From Opitutales bacterium (GTDB lineage Bacteria > Verrucomicrobiota > Verrucomicrobiia > Opitutales > JABSRG01), in contig JANQKZ010000039.1 of NCBI GenBank assembly GCA_028280845.1, positions 1 through 61,680 on the forward strand: a stretch of DNA of 61,680 nucleotides, given 5' to 3'. A model generated the notes under the pieces. The model was not told the origin of the DNA. It did not search any database and was given only the letters and a program-made list of their open reading frames with translations. Shown piece after piece: positions 18,288 through 26,891 of the stretch (positions are counted from its first letter, which is position 1; every line of letters starts with the position of its first letter). A program made the position numbers and the translations under genes.

Positions 18288-18803
18288 ATGAACTTTCGAC
18301 CATTGATCTTACGCTCCAATCGCTTCATGGGGACCAATCTCGTGAATCAGGGCCTGATCGGGGAGGAGGACCTGGAGGCGGCCAATGAGCGATTAGTGGA
18401 TTCCTTCAATTCCGGGGAGATCTTACGTCCGCGGTTGCTGGAAATCATGATTTATGAGCTGCATGTCTTGAAGGAGGATGATTTACTGGAGCACCTGAGC
18501 AAGGATTCGAAGCTAGGCCTGATTGATTTAAGCCGGGTAAAGCTCAATTTGCCTCAGGGCGTGACGGCGGAAGAATGCCTGGCTACCGGAACGATCCCGT
18601 TTGACCGGTTGGAAGATCGTTTTTTTTTGGCGACTACCTATTATTACAGCAATCCGGTGAAAGACTACTGGGAGAAGCGGCTTGAGGGAGAAATTGAGTG
18701 GTTTGCCACCAGCATCGAGTCCCTCAGCAGTGGAATGGAGGACCTCCAGGGGGAAACTGGCGGGCCCGTAGGGGCGACCCAGAATGAGGTGAGTGCGACC
18801 TAA
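18288..18803 (+). CDS. Stand-alone GspE/PilB N-terminal-domain protein, copy A (MshEN-like)
   Basis: A 171-residue protein with no ATPase domain. Residues 11-31 (NRFMGTNLVNQGLIGEEDLE) resemble the MshEN repeat of secretion ATPases, which in MshE binds cyclic-di-GMP; the key RLG is changed to RFMG, so ligand binding is uncertain. Residues 86-145 (LPQGVTAEECLATGTIPFD onward) resemble the next module of GspE/PilB N-termini. It is a clear paralogue of the protein at 21855: same layout, shared LEAAN and similar length. It sits between obg and the first pseudo-activator. A docking or sensing role is inferred. Confidence 0.7.
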   Translation: MNFRPLILRSNRFMGTNLVNQGLIGEEDLEAANERLVDSFNSGEILRPRLLEIMIYELHVLKEDDLLEHLSKDSKLGLIDLSRVKLNLPQGVTAEECLATGTIPFDRLEDRFFLATTYYYSNPVKDYWEKRLEGEIEWFATSIESLSSGMEDLQGETGGPVGATQNEVSAT

Positions 18804-18925
18804 GTAAACCATTGCCCTGCAGCAATTAAGACCTAGGATGGCCAATTAATCCAGGGCTCCCGAGCTTTACTCTTGAGTTTTCATGCGGCTCTCCATTGCG
18901 TGAAGCTTGGGCATTCATTCACTAA

Positions 18926-20245
18926 ATGGGTAAAAGTATCCTCATTCTTGACGACGACGTCGATTTCAACAGTCTCCTGACGGACATCTTTTCACAGGCG
19001 AACTACGATGTGTTTTCAGAGCAAGATCCAGAGCAGGCCTTGAAGTTGTTTGAGGAACAGGGATTTGATCTGGTAGTGACCGACCAGAAAATGCCCAATA
19101 TCAGTGGGGCCGATTTTCTGCGTCGGATCAAAACGATCCGCAAGGAAGTTCCGGTCATTATGGTCTCCGGCTATTTAGACAATGAGACGATCCGCGACTT
19201 GATTAAAGAGGGCGTGGGGGGGGTGTTCCTCAAACCGCTGAATGTGTTCTCTCTGTTAAAACGGACGGCGGAGTTGATTGAGGAAAGCCAGAACGATGTA
19301 TCCACGGGAGGAGACGAACCGGAAAACCGGGTTTCGGCCAAGACAGAATACGCGAGCTCTCTGCCGTTTAAATTCAGATCGTATCCCTGCAAAAGTGAGG
19401 TGAGTGCAAGTTTTGCGAAGAAACTGTTTTCGCTACGCAATTTTAAAACCAATCTGCTCCTGGTCGGAGAGAAGGGAATCGCGTTTAAGGGGATATGCGA
19501 AGACCTGCGTGGGTTCAGCGATTCCGGAAATGAGTTCTTTGTCTACCTCATCAATGACCAGGTTCGCCCGGAGCGCCTGAAACCGATCATTGAAAAGGCC
19601 CATGAGCAAATGGTGGAGCGGATCACCTTTGTTTTGCTGGAGGCCCAGGGGATGGCCCAGGCGGAAAAAGATCTTGTCGTTAAAATTGCCCGGAAGGAGG
19701 AAGAGTACGGAGTGATGGAGATCCCGGTGCGGATGATTTTTTGTCTGCAGGATGATCTGGATACGCTTTATGAGCGGGGGGCCATTGATGAAAATTTATA
19801 TATCCTGATGGGGACATCGGAGGCACGACCGCCGGCCTTGCGCGAATGTCCGGAAGATATTCCCATCCTCGGGCAACAATATGTGGTGGATGCCGTGACG
19901 GAGAAGAACCTGATCAGTGTCCCACGCATCGATAAGACCGGGCGGAACTGGCTAAAAGAGCAATCCTGGCCTGACAACCACGTAGGGCTACGTGAATTGA
20001 TCAGCAACACGGTGGGCCGTATCCAGGAAGACCTGCTAAGCGCTGAACATTTTAAAGCCGCGATGACGGAGAAGGATCCGACGCAGGCCGATCTATCGAA
20101 CGAGATGTTCCTCGATATTCTGGAAACGACTCGAGATGATTATTCCCGCGCCATGCTGATCCTTTGTAATGGTAACCGGGAACAGGCCTCCCGGGCCCTC
20201 GGCATCAACGGCAAACTTTTGGAAAACATCCTGTCCGCGAGATAA
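18926..20245 (+). CDS. Response regulator with degenerate sigma-54-activator (AAA+) domain and Fis-type tail, copy 1
   Basis: A 439-residue protein. Residues 1-120 are a receiver domain with phospho-acceptor D53 (VVTDQKMP) and switch K103. The rest aligns by eye with NtrC-type activators but is broken: at the Walker A place is LLLVGEKGIAFKGI (177-190) instead of GESGTGKE, the Walker B DE is lost (LLEAQ near 238), and no GAFTGA loop is present. GAIDENLYI and PPALRECPEDIPIL (286-315) and a WPDNHVGLREL segment (348-358) retain the family pattern, and residues 410-439 look like a Fis HTH (NREQASRALGING). It is probably unable to hydrolyse ATP or open sigma-54 promoters. It is followed by its paralogue 22 bp downstream. 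Confidence 0.8.
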   Translation: MGKSILILDDDVDFNSLLTDIFSQANYDVFSEQDPEQALKLFEEQGFDLVVTDQKMPNISGADFLRRIKTIRKEVPVIMVSGYLDNETIRDLIKEGVGGVFLKPLNVFSLLKRTAELIEESQNDVSTGGDEPENRVSAKTEYASSLPFKFRSYPCKSEVSASFAKKLFSLRNFKTNLLLVGEKGIAFKGICEDLRGFSDSGNEFFVYLINDQVRPERLKPIIEKAHEQMVERITFVLLEAQGMAQAEKDLVVKIARKEEEYGVMEIPVRMIFCLQDDLDTLYERGAIDENLYILMGTSEARPPALRECPEDIPILGQQYVVDAVTEKNLISVPRIDKTGRNWLKEQSWPDNHVGLRELISNTVGRIQEDLLSAEHFKAAMTEKDPTQADLSNEMFLDILETTRDDYSRAMLILCNGNREQASRALGINGKLLENILSAR

Positions 20246-20267
20246 ACCAGGCGAGATCAAGACCACC

Positions 20268-21623
20268 ATGGCGGGGCGAATTTTAGTATTAGACGACGAA
20301 GAAAATTATGCAGAAATGCTGCAGGGGCTTCTCAAACAGGAGCGCTTCGTGGTGGATATGGCCACCAAGCCGGAGCTTGCTTTGGAGGCCCTGGAAGAGC
20401 GCAATTACGACCTTGTTATTTCGGATTATAAGATGCCCATCATGGATGGGGCGGTCTTTCTAAAGAAAGCCAGAGAGTTTTATCCCAATCTCCCGGTCAT
20501 CCTTGTATCCGGTTTGATGAATACACCGGAGTTGGTTCGGGTTGCCAACATGGGAGTGACTCTGGTCCTGGAAAAACCATTGGATACGAACTATTTCATC
20601 GAACAAGTGAGTCGATTTGTGAAGCCGATGACTGCCGATGAGGAGGAAGCATTTGAAAAAGGAGAACTTCAGCAGGAAGAACCGGAGACAGCTACGCGCA
20701 TCTTGAGCCGTGTGTATACATATCCCAAACGGCTATATTTCCTGGCGGGAGAAAATGATGTCTCAAAGAAATTTCTTCAGGATACCTGGGATGTGGTGCA
20801 ACGATCGCCTTTTCTCTTCGTGACCGGTCCGGTGGGAACAGAGTTTGAGCTGATCCTGAAAGAGGTATCCGAGTGGAAACACCAAGGCGAATTGCCCAAC
20901 CAGTACTTAAGTGCCGGCCAGTTGAAGAAGGACTCGGTTCGAGAGGCGATTGACGGATTATTCAATGATCCTTCGCAGAGTAACGTTATTGCGGTGGGAG
21001 ACGTGTCTGCGACCTCCCTGGATGAGCAGGCTTTCCTGCTTCAGTTTTTACGATCCGATATCGATCACCTGCCGGGTAATGGGAATGTTACATATGTCTT
21101 TTGGATAGATAACCTGAAACCGTTGAATGTCGACTTGCAAGTGGAGATTCGGGGGAACCTGGTCAAAGTGCCTAACCTCACTACCCGACTCGGCGATCTC
21201 GCCGCCTATACGAGCCGGTATCTAAAGGAATTCAGTGAAGAACAGCAGCGGCCCACTGTTCCTGAGCTTAGCCCTGAAGCCCTTAACCTGATGTTGCAAT
21301 ACCCTTGGAATGGAAATTTCTCCCAGCTGGTGAAAGTTTTAAAGAAGGTTGTGCAGGTGATGTCGGATGAACCTCTCCCCTATGAAGCGCTGAAATCGAT
21401 CCTGGTGGGCATAGACTCGCGAGTCCCTATACCGTTTTCTGGCGGAAACCTGGAAGAGGCCTTGATTTTAAAGCAAATCGAGGTGATTGAAAAGTCTGCT
21501 GAACGGTTGGACATCTCTACCCGAGATGTGCTTTCTCGTCTGGGATTCGATGTTTCAGCGATGCCCCCGGATATGGGAATTGATCAATTGGACCTGCTAT
21601 ACCCGGAGCTCTTGGAGATATGA
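20268..21623 (+). CDS. Response regulator with degenerate sigma-54-activator (AAA+) domain, copy 2
   Basis: Starting at the ATG at 20268 (the frame opens earlier inside the previous gene), this is 451 residues. The receiver has D53 (ISDYKMP) and K103. At 182-200 FLFVTGPVGTEFELILKEV mirrors the activator Walker A region but lacks the lysine; at 239-262 IAVGDVSATSLDEQAFLLQFL mirrors Walker B without the acidic pair. WNGNFSQLVKVLKKVVQ (347-363) matches the activator WPGNVREL helix, and 395-427 resembles a worn Fis HTH (SAERLDISTRDVLSRL). GAFTGA is absent. It is a divergent paralogue of copy 1, so duplication probably followed or accompanied loss of ATPase motifs. It may act by binding partners or DNA. 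Confidence 0.8.
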   Translation: MAGRILVLDDEENYAEMLQGLLKQERFVVDMATKPELALEALEERNYDLVISDYKMPIMDGAVFLKKAREFYPNLPVILVSGLMNTPELVRVANMGVTLVLEKPLDTNYFIEQVSRFVKPMTADEEEAFEKGELQQEEPETATRILSRVYTYPKRLYFLAGENDVSKKFLQDTWDVVQRSPFLFVTGPVGTEFELILKEVSEWKHQGELPNQYLSAGQLKKDSVREAIDGLFNDPSQSNVIAVGDVSATSLDEQAFLLQFLRSDIDHLPGNGNVTYVFWIDNLKPLNVDLQVEIRGNLVKVPNLTTRLGDLAAYTSRYLKEFSEEQQRPTVPELSPEALNLMLQYPWNGNFSQLVKVLKKVVQVMSDEPLPYEALKSILVGIDSRVPIPFSGGNLEEALILKQIEVIEKSAERLDISTRDVLSRLGFDVSAMPPDMGIDQLDLLYPELLEI

Positions 21624-21854
21624 TGGTGTAAAACTGTTGGTTCGTGCCGAATGACTGGTGTCTCGGCCTGATAAGGGGGGGCCTCGTATGGGGGGACATT
21701 TCCTCAGATAAAGGAAATCTGTATCTCGGGTGGGGGGAGCCCTGACTCCAAAGATTGGAAATTAGCGGGAGCGACGGGAGCAGAGGCGTCTGAAAAATGG
21801 GGTGTTGGCCCCATTGTCACTTTGCAGGAAATATGTAAACTGGCGCCGGTGAAA

Positions 21855-22352
21855 ATGATACAACATATGCTTATGCGGGGAAATCGTTCCCTGGGCGTGG
21901 CTCTCCTCCAGGGTGGATTAATATCCAATGAAGATCTGGAAGCGGCGAACCATTTTTTCTTATCAGCATTAAAGGATGGTAAAGGCACAGATAGTTCGCT
22001 TTTGAAGTCCCTGCTTTATGATGTGAAAGCGCTGTCTGAACAGGAGTTGATCGAATACCAGATTTCCCAGTCCGGATTGAACTACATTCCCCTGAACAAT
22101 TACCATATACGACCGACTTGGTTGACGGAGGATCTACTCGAGCTCGCCCTGGCCACGCGAACCCTTCCCATAGACCTGGTCGAGGATACCATTTTTTTCG
22201 CATCGGCTTACAATCTCAGCACGCCAGTGGTCCAAACCTGGGAAGAACAATTCAAGGGCCAACCGCTCTGGTTTGTGAGCAAGCTTGAAGATCTGGAAAA
22301 TACAGTTTATCGCTTGAAAGAGGAATTAGTTCCAGAGCCGGTGAGCGCTTAA
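21855..22352 (+). CDS. Stand-alone GspE/PilB N-terminal-domain protein, copy B (MshEN-like)
   Basis: A 165-residue protein starting at the ATG at 21855 by alignment with copy A (18288); a TTG at 21822 would add 11 residues. Residues 10-31 (RSLGVALLQGGLISNEDLEA) are close to the MshEN motif RLGxxLLxxGLIxxxxLxxAL, closer than in copy A. The second half (LTEDLLELALATRTLPIDLVEDTIFFASAY) resembles the GspE-N module, and no Walker motifs follow. It ends 18 bp before the GspE/PilB ATPase gene, which suggests that it works with that ATPase. Cyclic-di-GMP binding is a hypothesis from the motif. Confidence 0.72.
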   Translation: MIQHMLMRGNRSLGVALLQGGLISNEDLEAANHFFLSALKDGKGTDSSLLKSLLYDVKALSEQELIEYQISQSGLNYIPLNNYHIRPTWLTEDLLELALATRTLPIDLVEDTIFFASAYNLSTPVVQTWEEQFKGQPLWFVSKLEDLENTVYRLKEELVPEPVSA

Positions 22353-22370
22353 GACACCTGATCTCCAATT

Positions 22371-24143
22371 ATGGCATTAGCACGCATCCAGACAAGAATC
22401 ATTAACCAGCTCCGGGACATGGGCCGGTTGAATGAGGATCAGGTTGAAACCATCTGCTCAAGCCCTGAGGAATTGTCGGGTGAGGAAGTGGATGAGTTGC
22501 TACGCAAGGACTATAAGGTATCCGATTTCCAAATACTGGTGGCGAAGAGCCGGATCTTTGATCTCAAACCCTTTAATGTCCGCAATGCTATAGTGGACGA
22601 CCGAACCTATGAGCTCTTAACCAAAGATTTTTGTAAGGAAAATCTAGTCATTCCGTTGGGCGTAGTGGGGGATTACATCATTGTCGTTTTATCAAATCCT
22701 TTCAATTTACATGTTACGGCAAAAATTGCTGAGATCACCAAACGCAAAGTATCCATCCTGCTCGGAATGGAAGATGAAATCCGGACCAAGTTGGAGGGTG
22801 AGGAAAAGGCACAAAGCCAGGTTGGGTTTGGAGATGTGGTGGAAGCGCTCGGGAATGAGTTCACCGTAGAGGAGGAATCCCTGAGTGAGGATGATTTTGG
22901 GGATGAAGACTCCGGGCCCATCATCCAGTTGGCCAACCGTATCATTGAAGAGGCATATTACAGCGGAGGTTCAGATATTCATGTCGATCCCTTTGAAAAT
23001 GACACTCGCATTCGAGTCCGGGTGGATGGAGTCCTACAGGAAAAGCTGCGCATTCCCAAGAAGGTATCCGGGGCTCTTCTGGCGCGCTTCAAGGTGATGT
23101 CTAATCTGGATATTGCGGAGAAACGTTTGCCCCAGGATGGGCGTATCGTCTTCAAGCAGTTTAACCGACGCGGTCTCGATGTGGATCTCCGGGTGTCGAC
23201 GGCCCCGCTGAATCACGGTGAAGGGGCGGTCATGCGTCTCCTGGATAAGCAGAAATCTACTTTGCCGCTCGAAATGCTGGGCTACTCACAAGATAACCTT
23301 TCTGTTTATCGCGAACTGATCCAACGTCCCTATGGCATGATTCTGCACTGTGGTCCGACGGGTTCGGGGAAGTCGATGACCTTATATTCGGCGCTGAATG
23401 AGATCAATAGCCCGGAGGTTTGTATCCGAACCGCGGAGGACCCCATTGAGTATACGCTACCGGGTTTGGCTCAAATGCAGATGGCCCCCAAAATCGGGCT
23501 AACCTTTGCGACCGCACTAAGAGCCTTCTTGCGGCAGGATCCGGACATCATTCTGGTTGGAGAAATCCGGGACCGGGAAACGGCTGGGATTGCCGTGGAG
23601 GCTGCGCTGACGGGACATATGTTATTCAGTACGCTTCACACCAATGATGCGCCTTCGACAGTTTCGCGCCTGACTGAGATGGAGATTGAGCCCTTTATGA
23701 TTTCAGCCTCCCTGGTGTGTGTGTGTGCCCAGCGACTTATGCGCCGCGTCAATAAATCGACCAAGGTGGCCTATGACCCGGAAGGGAATGAAAAAGAAAT
23801 CATTGAGCGGGCGATCGGTTGGACGGGTACCATATACCGGGCTTCTGAGGAACTGGATAATCCGGCGGGTCCTCCATATAAGGGCCGGGTTGGGGTTCAT
23901 GAATTGATGGCCACCTCGGAGGAGTTGATTAAAGGAATCAATGCAGGCTTGGAAGCGGCGGCATTGAAGGCCATTGCTGTGCGCAATGGGATGAACACCC
24001 TTCATGCGGATAGTATGCTGAAAGTGAAAGAGGGAATCACTACCATGGAAGAAGCCCTTGGCACGATTCCGCCAGATCTTGAGGATGTGGAAGCGCTGCG
24101 GAATTCTGAAGCTGACCTGTTTTCCGCTCCCGCAGCCTCTTAA
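22371..24143 (+). CDS. GspE/PilB-type secretion/pilus assembly ATPase
   Basis: Cytoplasmic hexameric ATPase for a type II secretion system or type IV pilus, 590 residues. The N-terminal module (about 50-140) is GspE-N-like; the linker at 165-182 is very acidic. The catalytic part has [13 protein letters not shown] (Asp box region), Walker A GPTGSGKS (328-335), Walker B ILVGEIRD (394-401) and His box [10 protein letters not shown] (418-427). The four-cysteine zinc site usual between His box and C-terminus is absent: only C450 and C452 are seen. No pilC, pilT or gsp core genes lie nearby; the only other pilus-like gene in the window is the pseudopilin at 45834. It closes the 18288-24143 cluster. 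Confidence 0.9.
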   Translation: MALARIQTRIINQLRDMGRLNEDQVETICSSPEELSGEEVDELLRKDYKVSDFQILVAKSRIFDLKPFNVRNAIVDDRTYELLTKDFCKENLVIPLGVVGDYIIVVLSNPFNLHVTAKIAEITKRKVSILLGMEDEIRTKLEGEEKAQSQVGFGDVVEALGNEFTVEEESLSEDDFGDEDSGPIIQLANRIIEEAYYSGGSDIHVDPFENDTRIRVRVDGVLQEKLRIPKKVSGALLARFKVMSNLDIAEKRLPQDGRIVFKQFNRRGLDVDLRVSTAPLNHGEGAVMRLLDKQKSTLPLEMLGYSQDNLSVYRELIQRPYGMILHCGPTGSGKSMTLYSALNEINSPEVCIRTAEDPIEYTLPGLAQMQMAPKIGLTFATALRAFLRQDPDIILVGEIRDRETAGIAVEAALTGHMLFSTLHTNDAPSTVSRLTEMEIEPFMISASLVCVCAQRLMRRVNKSTKVAYDPEGNEKEIIERAIGWTGTIYRASEELDNPAGPPYKGRVGVHELMATSEELIKGINAGLEAAALKAIAVRNGMNTLHADSMLKVKEGITTMEEALGTIPPDLEDVEALRNSEADLFSAPAAS

Positions 24144-24302
24144 TTTTTCCTCTAATCGGTTGCATGGAAACTGGCTTTATTCAGTAAGGCGGCTTATAGA
24201 GGGGCAAGGCGATTAAATACTATTGACCTCGTGGTTTGTCTGGAGAAGTTAAGGGTGATTGCAAACTGTTTTAAAAATAGGAATTTCGAGAGGATCGATA
24301 CG

Positions 24303-24767
24303 ATGAAAACATTGGGAGTTCGGGCGCTGCATATAATATGTGGGATTGGGATAACACTGTACCTGGTTGGCTGCGCAACGGGGCCGGATGAGGTCCTCTT
24401 TCGCTCCGGTGCACCGCTCTCCGGTGAGATTGGTATTAAATGGGTGGACTCCGGAAGCTTGGACCAAGTCCCGGTTCTGGTCTCGGGTAATGTGCCATCG
24501 CAACCCATATTAAAGCTGCATGAGCAGGGCTGGGCGCACATACGATTTACCGTGAATGCGAACGGAAGGACTGAAAACATGGTTCTACTGGGTAGCGAAG
24601 GGGAGTACTTTGGCGGAAACACGCTTGAGGCCTTGCGGTTCTGGAGATTTCGCCCAGCCATGCAGGGTGGGCAGGCGGTTGCCAGTGTAGGAGAAATTCG
24701 TTGGGAGTTCCTGGGTCGCATGCGCACGGCAAGACCGGAACTGACTATAGCGTCATTATCAGAGTAA
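24303..24767 (+). CDS. Lipoprotein with TonB C-terminal-like domain
   Basis: A 154-residue protein. The start at 24303 is preferred over 24231 because a signal peptide with lipobox LVGC (cysteine at about residue 24) follows directly and GAGAGG-like purines precede it. The mature domain has PILKLHEQGWAHIRFTVNANGRTENMVLL... and ends in a LRFWRFRPAMQGGQAV segment, which matches the TonB C-terminal fold (conserved WRFxPA). It is unlikely to be a full TonB, since the N-terminal anchor helix and proline-rich spacer are missing. It lies 159 bp after the ATPase gene and may be independent. Confidence 0.72.
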   Translation: MKTLGVRALHIICGIGITLYLVGCATGPDEVLFRSGAPLSGEIGIKWVDSGSLDQVPVLVSGNVPSQPILKLHEQGWAHIRFTVNANGRTENMVLLGSEGEYFGGNTLEALRFWRFRPAMQGGQAVASVGEIRWEFLGRMRTARPELTIASLSE

Positions 24768-24808
24768 AATTCCATTGGCTCTGAGAAGCCCACAGCCCAT
24801 CCTTTCGT

Positions 24809-25630
24809 ATGGTTCGAAAGTTGTGGCCGTTCCTGTTGATTGTTCCTGGTATCCTTGCCGGCAAGGAAAAGGTAGTGTGGAGGGAAGCCCCGCTGGATCC
24901 AGGGCTTCCCTTGAGCAGTGGAGTCATCTACCGGTTCCAGGCCCCGCTGAGTAATCACCAAAAGGCGCAGGCTCGGACCTTTGGAAACTCTAAGGTAAGC
25001 TATGCGGAATGTGCGCTTACTGTTCCGCCGGGCTTTGATCCAGGTAAATCCTGGCGGGTGATCATCCTGAATACTACGGCGGACCTGCATGCGTCGAACC
25101 TGGTATCGATGCAGGATTACCTGGAGCCGGCAAACTTGGCGGGCTGTGTCGTGCTGGCAGCCGATGGCCCGGTTAAACCAGAGCGGGATTCGATCTACTG
25201 GCGATGGGCGATGAAAAATGCATGCCTGGATTTTTTGCATAACTTGTGGCCGGTGTCGGTGGATTGGCCCCTCATTCCTAGCGGGTATTCCGGAGGGGCC
25301 AAAATGGCGGCCCAATACGCCGCGATGCTGATGGGCAGAAAGCTCTATGTGGCCGGGGTTTATATGGGGGGGTGCAACGAAGACTTTGCCTCCACCAATC
25401 GACGTCGGGCCAAAAAACAAAAGGACGCCTTTCTGGCGGTGCCCATGTTTTTGTGTTCCGGGGAGGTTGACTTGATTGCGACTCCTGACCAAGTGCGTCG
25501 GGTGGCTGATCGTATGAAGCGGACCGGTTTTCTTCATGTCCGGATAGCCTCTCATCCAGGCGGCCATCAGTTCAACGCGGGGACTTTTCTCGAGGCTTTG
25601 GCCTGGTTCGATTCTGTTGGCGGGGAGTAG
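24809..25630 (+). CDS. Secreted or periplasmic alpha/beta-hydrolase-fold protein
   Basis: A 273-residue protein with a short N-terminal hydrophobic segment (residues 1-17) that may be a signal peptide. It has the nucleophile elbow GYSGGAK with S161, an acidic residue candidate in CSGEVDLIATP, and a C-terminal HPGGHQF that would supply the histidine, the order of an alpha/beta hydrolase triad. The VPPGFDPGKSWRVIILN segment is typical of phospholipase/carboxylesterase or dienelactone-hydrolase-type proteins. The substrate is unknown. It lies 41 bp after the TonB-C-like lipoprotein gene and probably shares its transcript. Confidence 0.65.
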   Translation: MVRKLWPFLLIVPGILAGKEKVVWREAPLDPGLPLSSGVIYRFQAPLSNHQKAQARTFGNSKVSYAECALTVPPGFDPGKSWRVIILNTTADLHASNLVSMQDYLEPANLAGCVVLAADGPVKPERDSIYWRWAMKNACLDFLHNLWPVSVDWPLIPSGYSGGAKMAAQYAAMLMGRKLYVAGVYMGGCNEDFASTNRRRAKKQKDAFLAVPMFLCSGEVDLIATPDQVRRVADRMKRTGFLHVRIASHPGGHQFNAGTFLEALAWFDSVGGE

Positions 25631-25931
25631 GGCTATCAGGTTTTCTGATGGAGCCATTAGGATCTATGATTAGCCTCTGGGGATGGCAGGTGATATTATA
25701 GGGCCATGAAGACAACGCTTATTCCAGGCTCTCTTGACCGTTCTACCCATCTCCAAGCTCGAAGCCGCCCGGAGCGGCATCGGTCCCGCCACAGGCCTCA
25801 GGCGCCCCTGACAGAATCCGAACTCGCTGCCTACGCCAGGAGCCGGGACATCCTGATGCGTTACCGGGCTGAAAGGCCATTGTCATTTTTTCAAATCACC
25901 TTAAAATTCATTCACCTGTTCAAACCCCCTT
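25631..25931. other. 301-bp spacer before the LysR gene
   Basis: It contains an imperfect hairpin directly after the hydrolase stop (GGCT/ATCAG pairing with CTGAT/AGCC, 25631-25656), an extended -10 promoter at 25691-25699, and an ATG at 25706 opening a 123-codon frame that runs 146 bases into the LysR gene. That frame is arginine-rich with no recognisable family; it may be a leaderless upstream ORF or noise. I see nothing else. Confidence 0.45.
25691..25699 (+). promoter_or_regulatory. Extended -10 promoter candidate upstream of LysR gene
   Basis: TGATATTAT fits the extended -10 form TGnTATAAT with one mismatch. The predicted start, about 25706, coincides with an ATG at 25706. No -35 hexamer is visible. 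It could drive the LysR gene with a 226-base leader. Confidence 0.4.
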
Positions 25932-26885
25932 ATGGAACTTTACCAACTCAAATCTTTCGTCTGCGTGGCCGAGGAAGGCAACCTTACCCGGGCCGCGGAA
26001 CGCCTGTTCACCAGCCAACCTGCAGTGAGTGCCCATATCAAGGCCCTGGAAGAAGGCTTTGGGATGAAGCTGTTTAGTAGAACCGCTCAGGGAATGGTGC
26101 TCACCGATGCCGGAGAAATTCTGGTGGAGGAAGCGGAAAAAATCCTCCTCCAGGAGAAGCGAATGAAGGCTCGGGCCCGGTCGCTTCAGGATGGAGTATG
26201 CTGCCTGAATCTGGTCTTGAACCGGGGGCCGAAAGCGCTCCACTTTCATACCCTCTTTCAGCAAGTGGTGACGGAGTTTCCCGATATTCAACTCCAGGTT
26301 TCCCAGGGGAAAAGTGGTGCAATAACGAAAAGCGTGCTAAGTGGAGAGATTGATATCGGATTCAGCAGCTTGCCGGTCGATAACACGAAGATGGAAGCCA
26401 TTCCCTTTGCCTATGAGGAAATGGTCATTCTGGTTCCTTCGGATAAAGAAATTATTCTGAATAATGATGACTGGAAGGTTCTGGAAACCATGCCTTGGGT
26501 TTACACATCCCCCCAGTGTTCCTGGCGGCACTATCTGGAAGGTATGATACAGGAGCGAGCTCTCGATCTGGATTTACGCTACATGGCGGACGACGATGAT
26601 GCCGCCCTCCACTTTGTTATCAATGGGTTAGCCCTCTGTCTAATGGATCGCTTTGAAGCGGAGCCATATCTGGAGGACGGACGTCTGAAAGTATGGCCCC
26701 ACTTCAAAGTCAGTAACCAAATTCAGCTTATTTATCTGCGGGATCGCAGAGATGAGCCTACTCTGAGAGGGTTTCTCGGTCTGGTAGAGATCTTCCTAAA
26801 GGACAATGCCGGGGTGGTTCCGGTGCCTGGGGTTCAGTTGCCTCTAATTTCACCCGAGCTGCAGCAGGAGGACCAGGTGATTTAA
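25932..26885 (+). CDS. LysR-family transcriptional regulator
   Basis: A 317-residue regulator with an N-terminal winged HTH: LKSFVCVAEEGNLTRAAERL and SQPAVSAHIKALEE at about 7-45, then LFSRTAQGMVLTDAG, the LysR consensus. The effector domain (about 95-300) contains GEIDIGFSSLP, the ligand-domain hinge pattern. The effector and targets are unknown; LysR proteins often regulate the divergent neighbour, but here the preceding genes are on the same strand, so no target is evident. It converges on mnmA with only 6 bp between stops. Confidence 0.93.
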   Translation: MELYQLKSFVCVAEEGNLTRAAERLFTSQPAVSAHIKALEEGFGMKLFSRTAQGMVLTDAGEILVEEAEKILLQEKRMKARARSLQDGVCCLNLVLNRGPKALHFHTLFQQVVTEFPDIQLQVSQGKSGAITKSVLSGEIDIGFSSLPVDNTKMEAIPFAYEEMVILVPSDKEIILNNDDWKVLETMPWVYTSPQCSWRHYLEGMIQERALDLDLRYMADDDDAALHFVINGLALCLMDRFEAEPYLEDGRLKVWPHFKVSNQIQLIYLRDRRDEPTLRGFLGLVEIFLKDNAGVVPVPGVQLPLISPELQQEDQVI

Positions 26886-26891
26886 ATCAGC

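Noticed and set aside
24194-25657. 487-codon open frame on the minus strand
   Set aside because: It lies wholly opposite the TonB-C-like lipoprotein and the hydrolase, both with sensible start, signal and motifs. Its translation shows no family pattern and is an antisense shadow.
25706-26077. Protein-coding gene overlapping the LysR gene
   Set aside because: It overlaps 146 bases of a well-supported LysR gene in another frame and matches no family; kept only as an observation.
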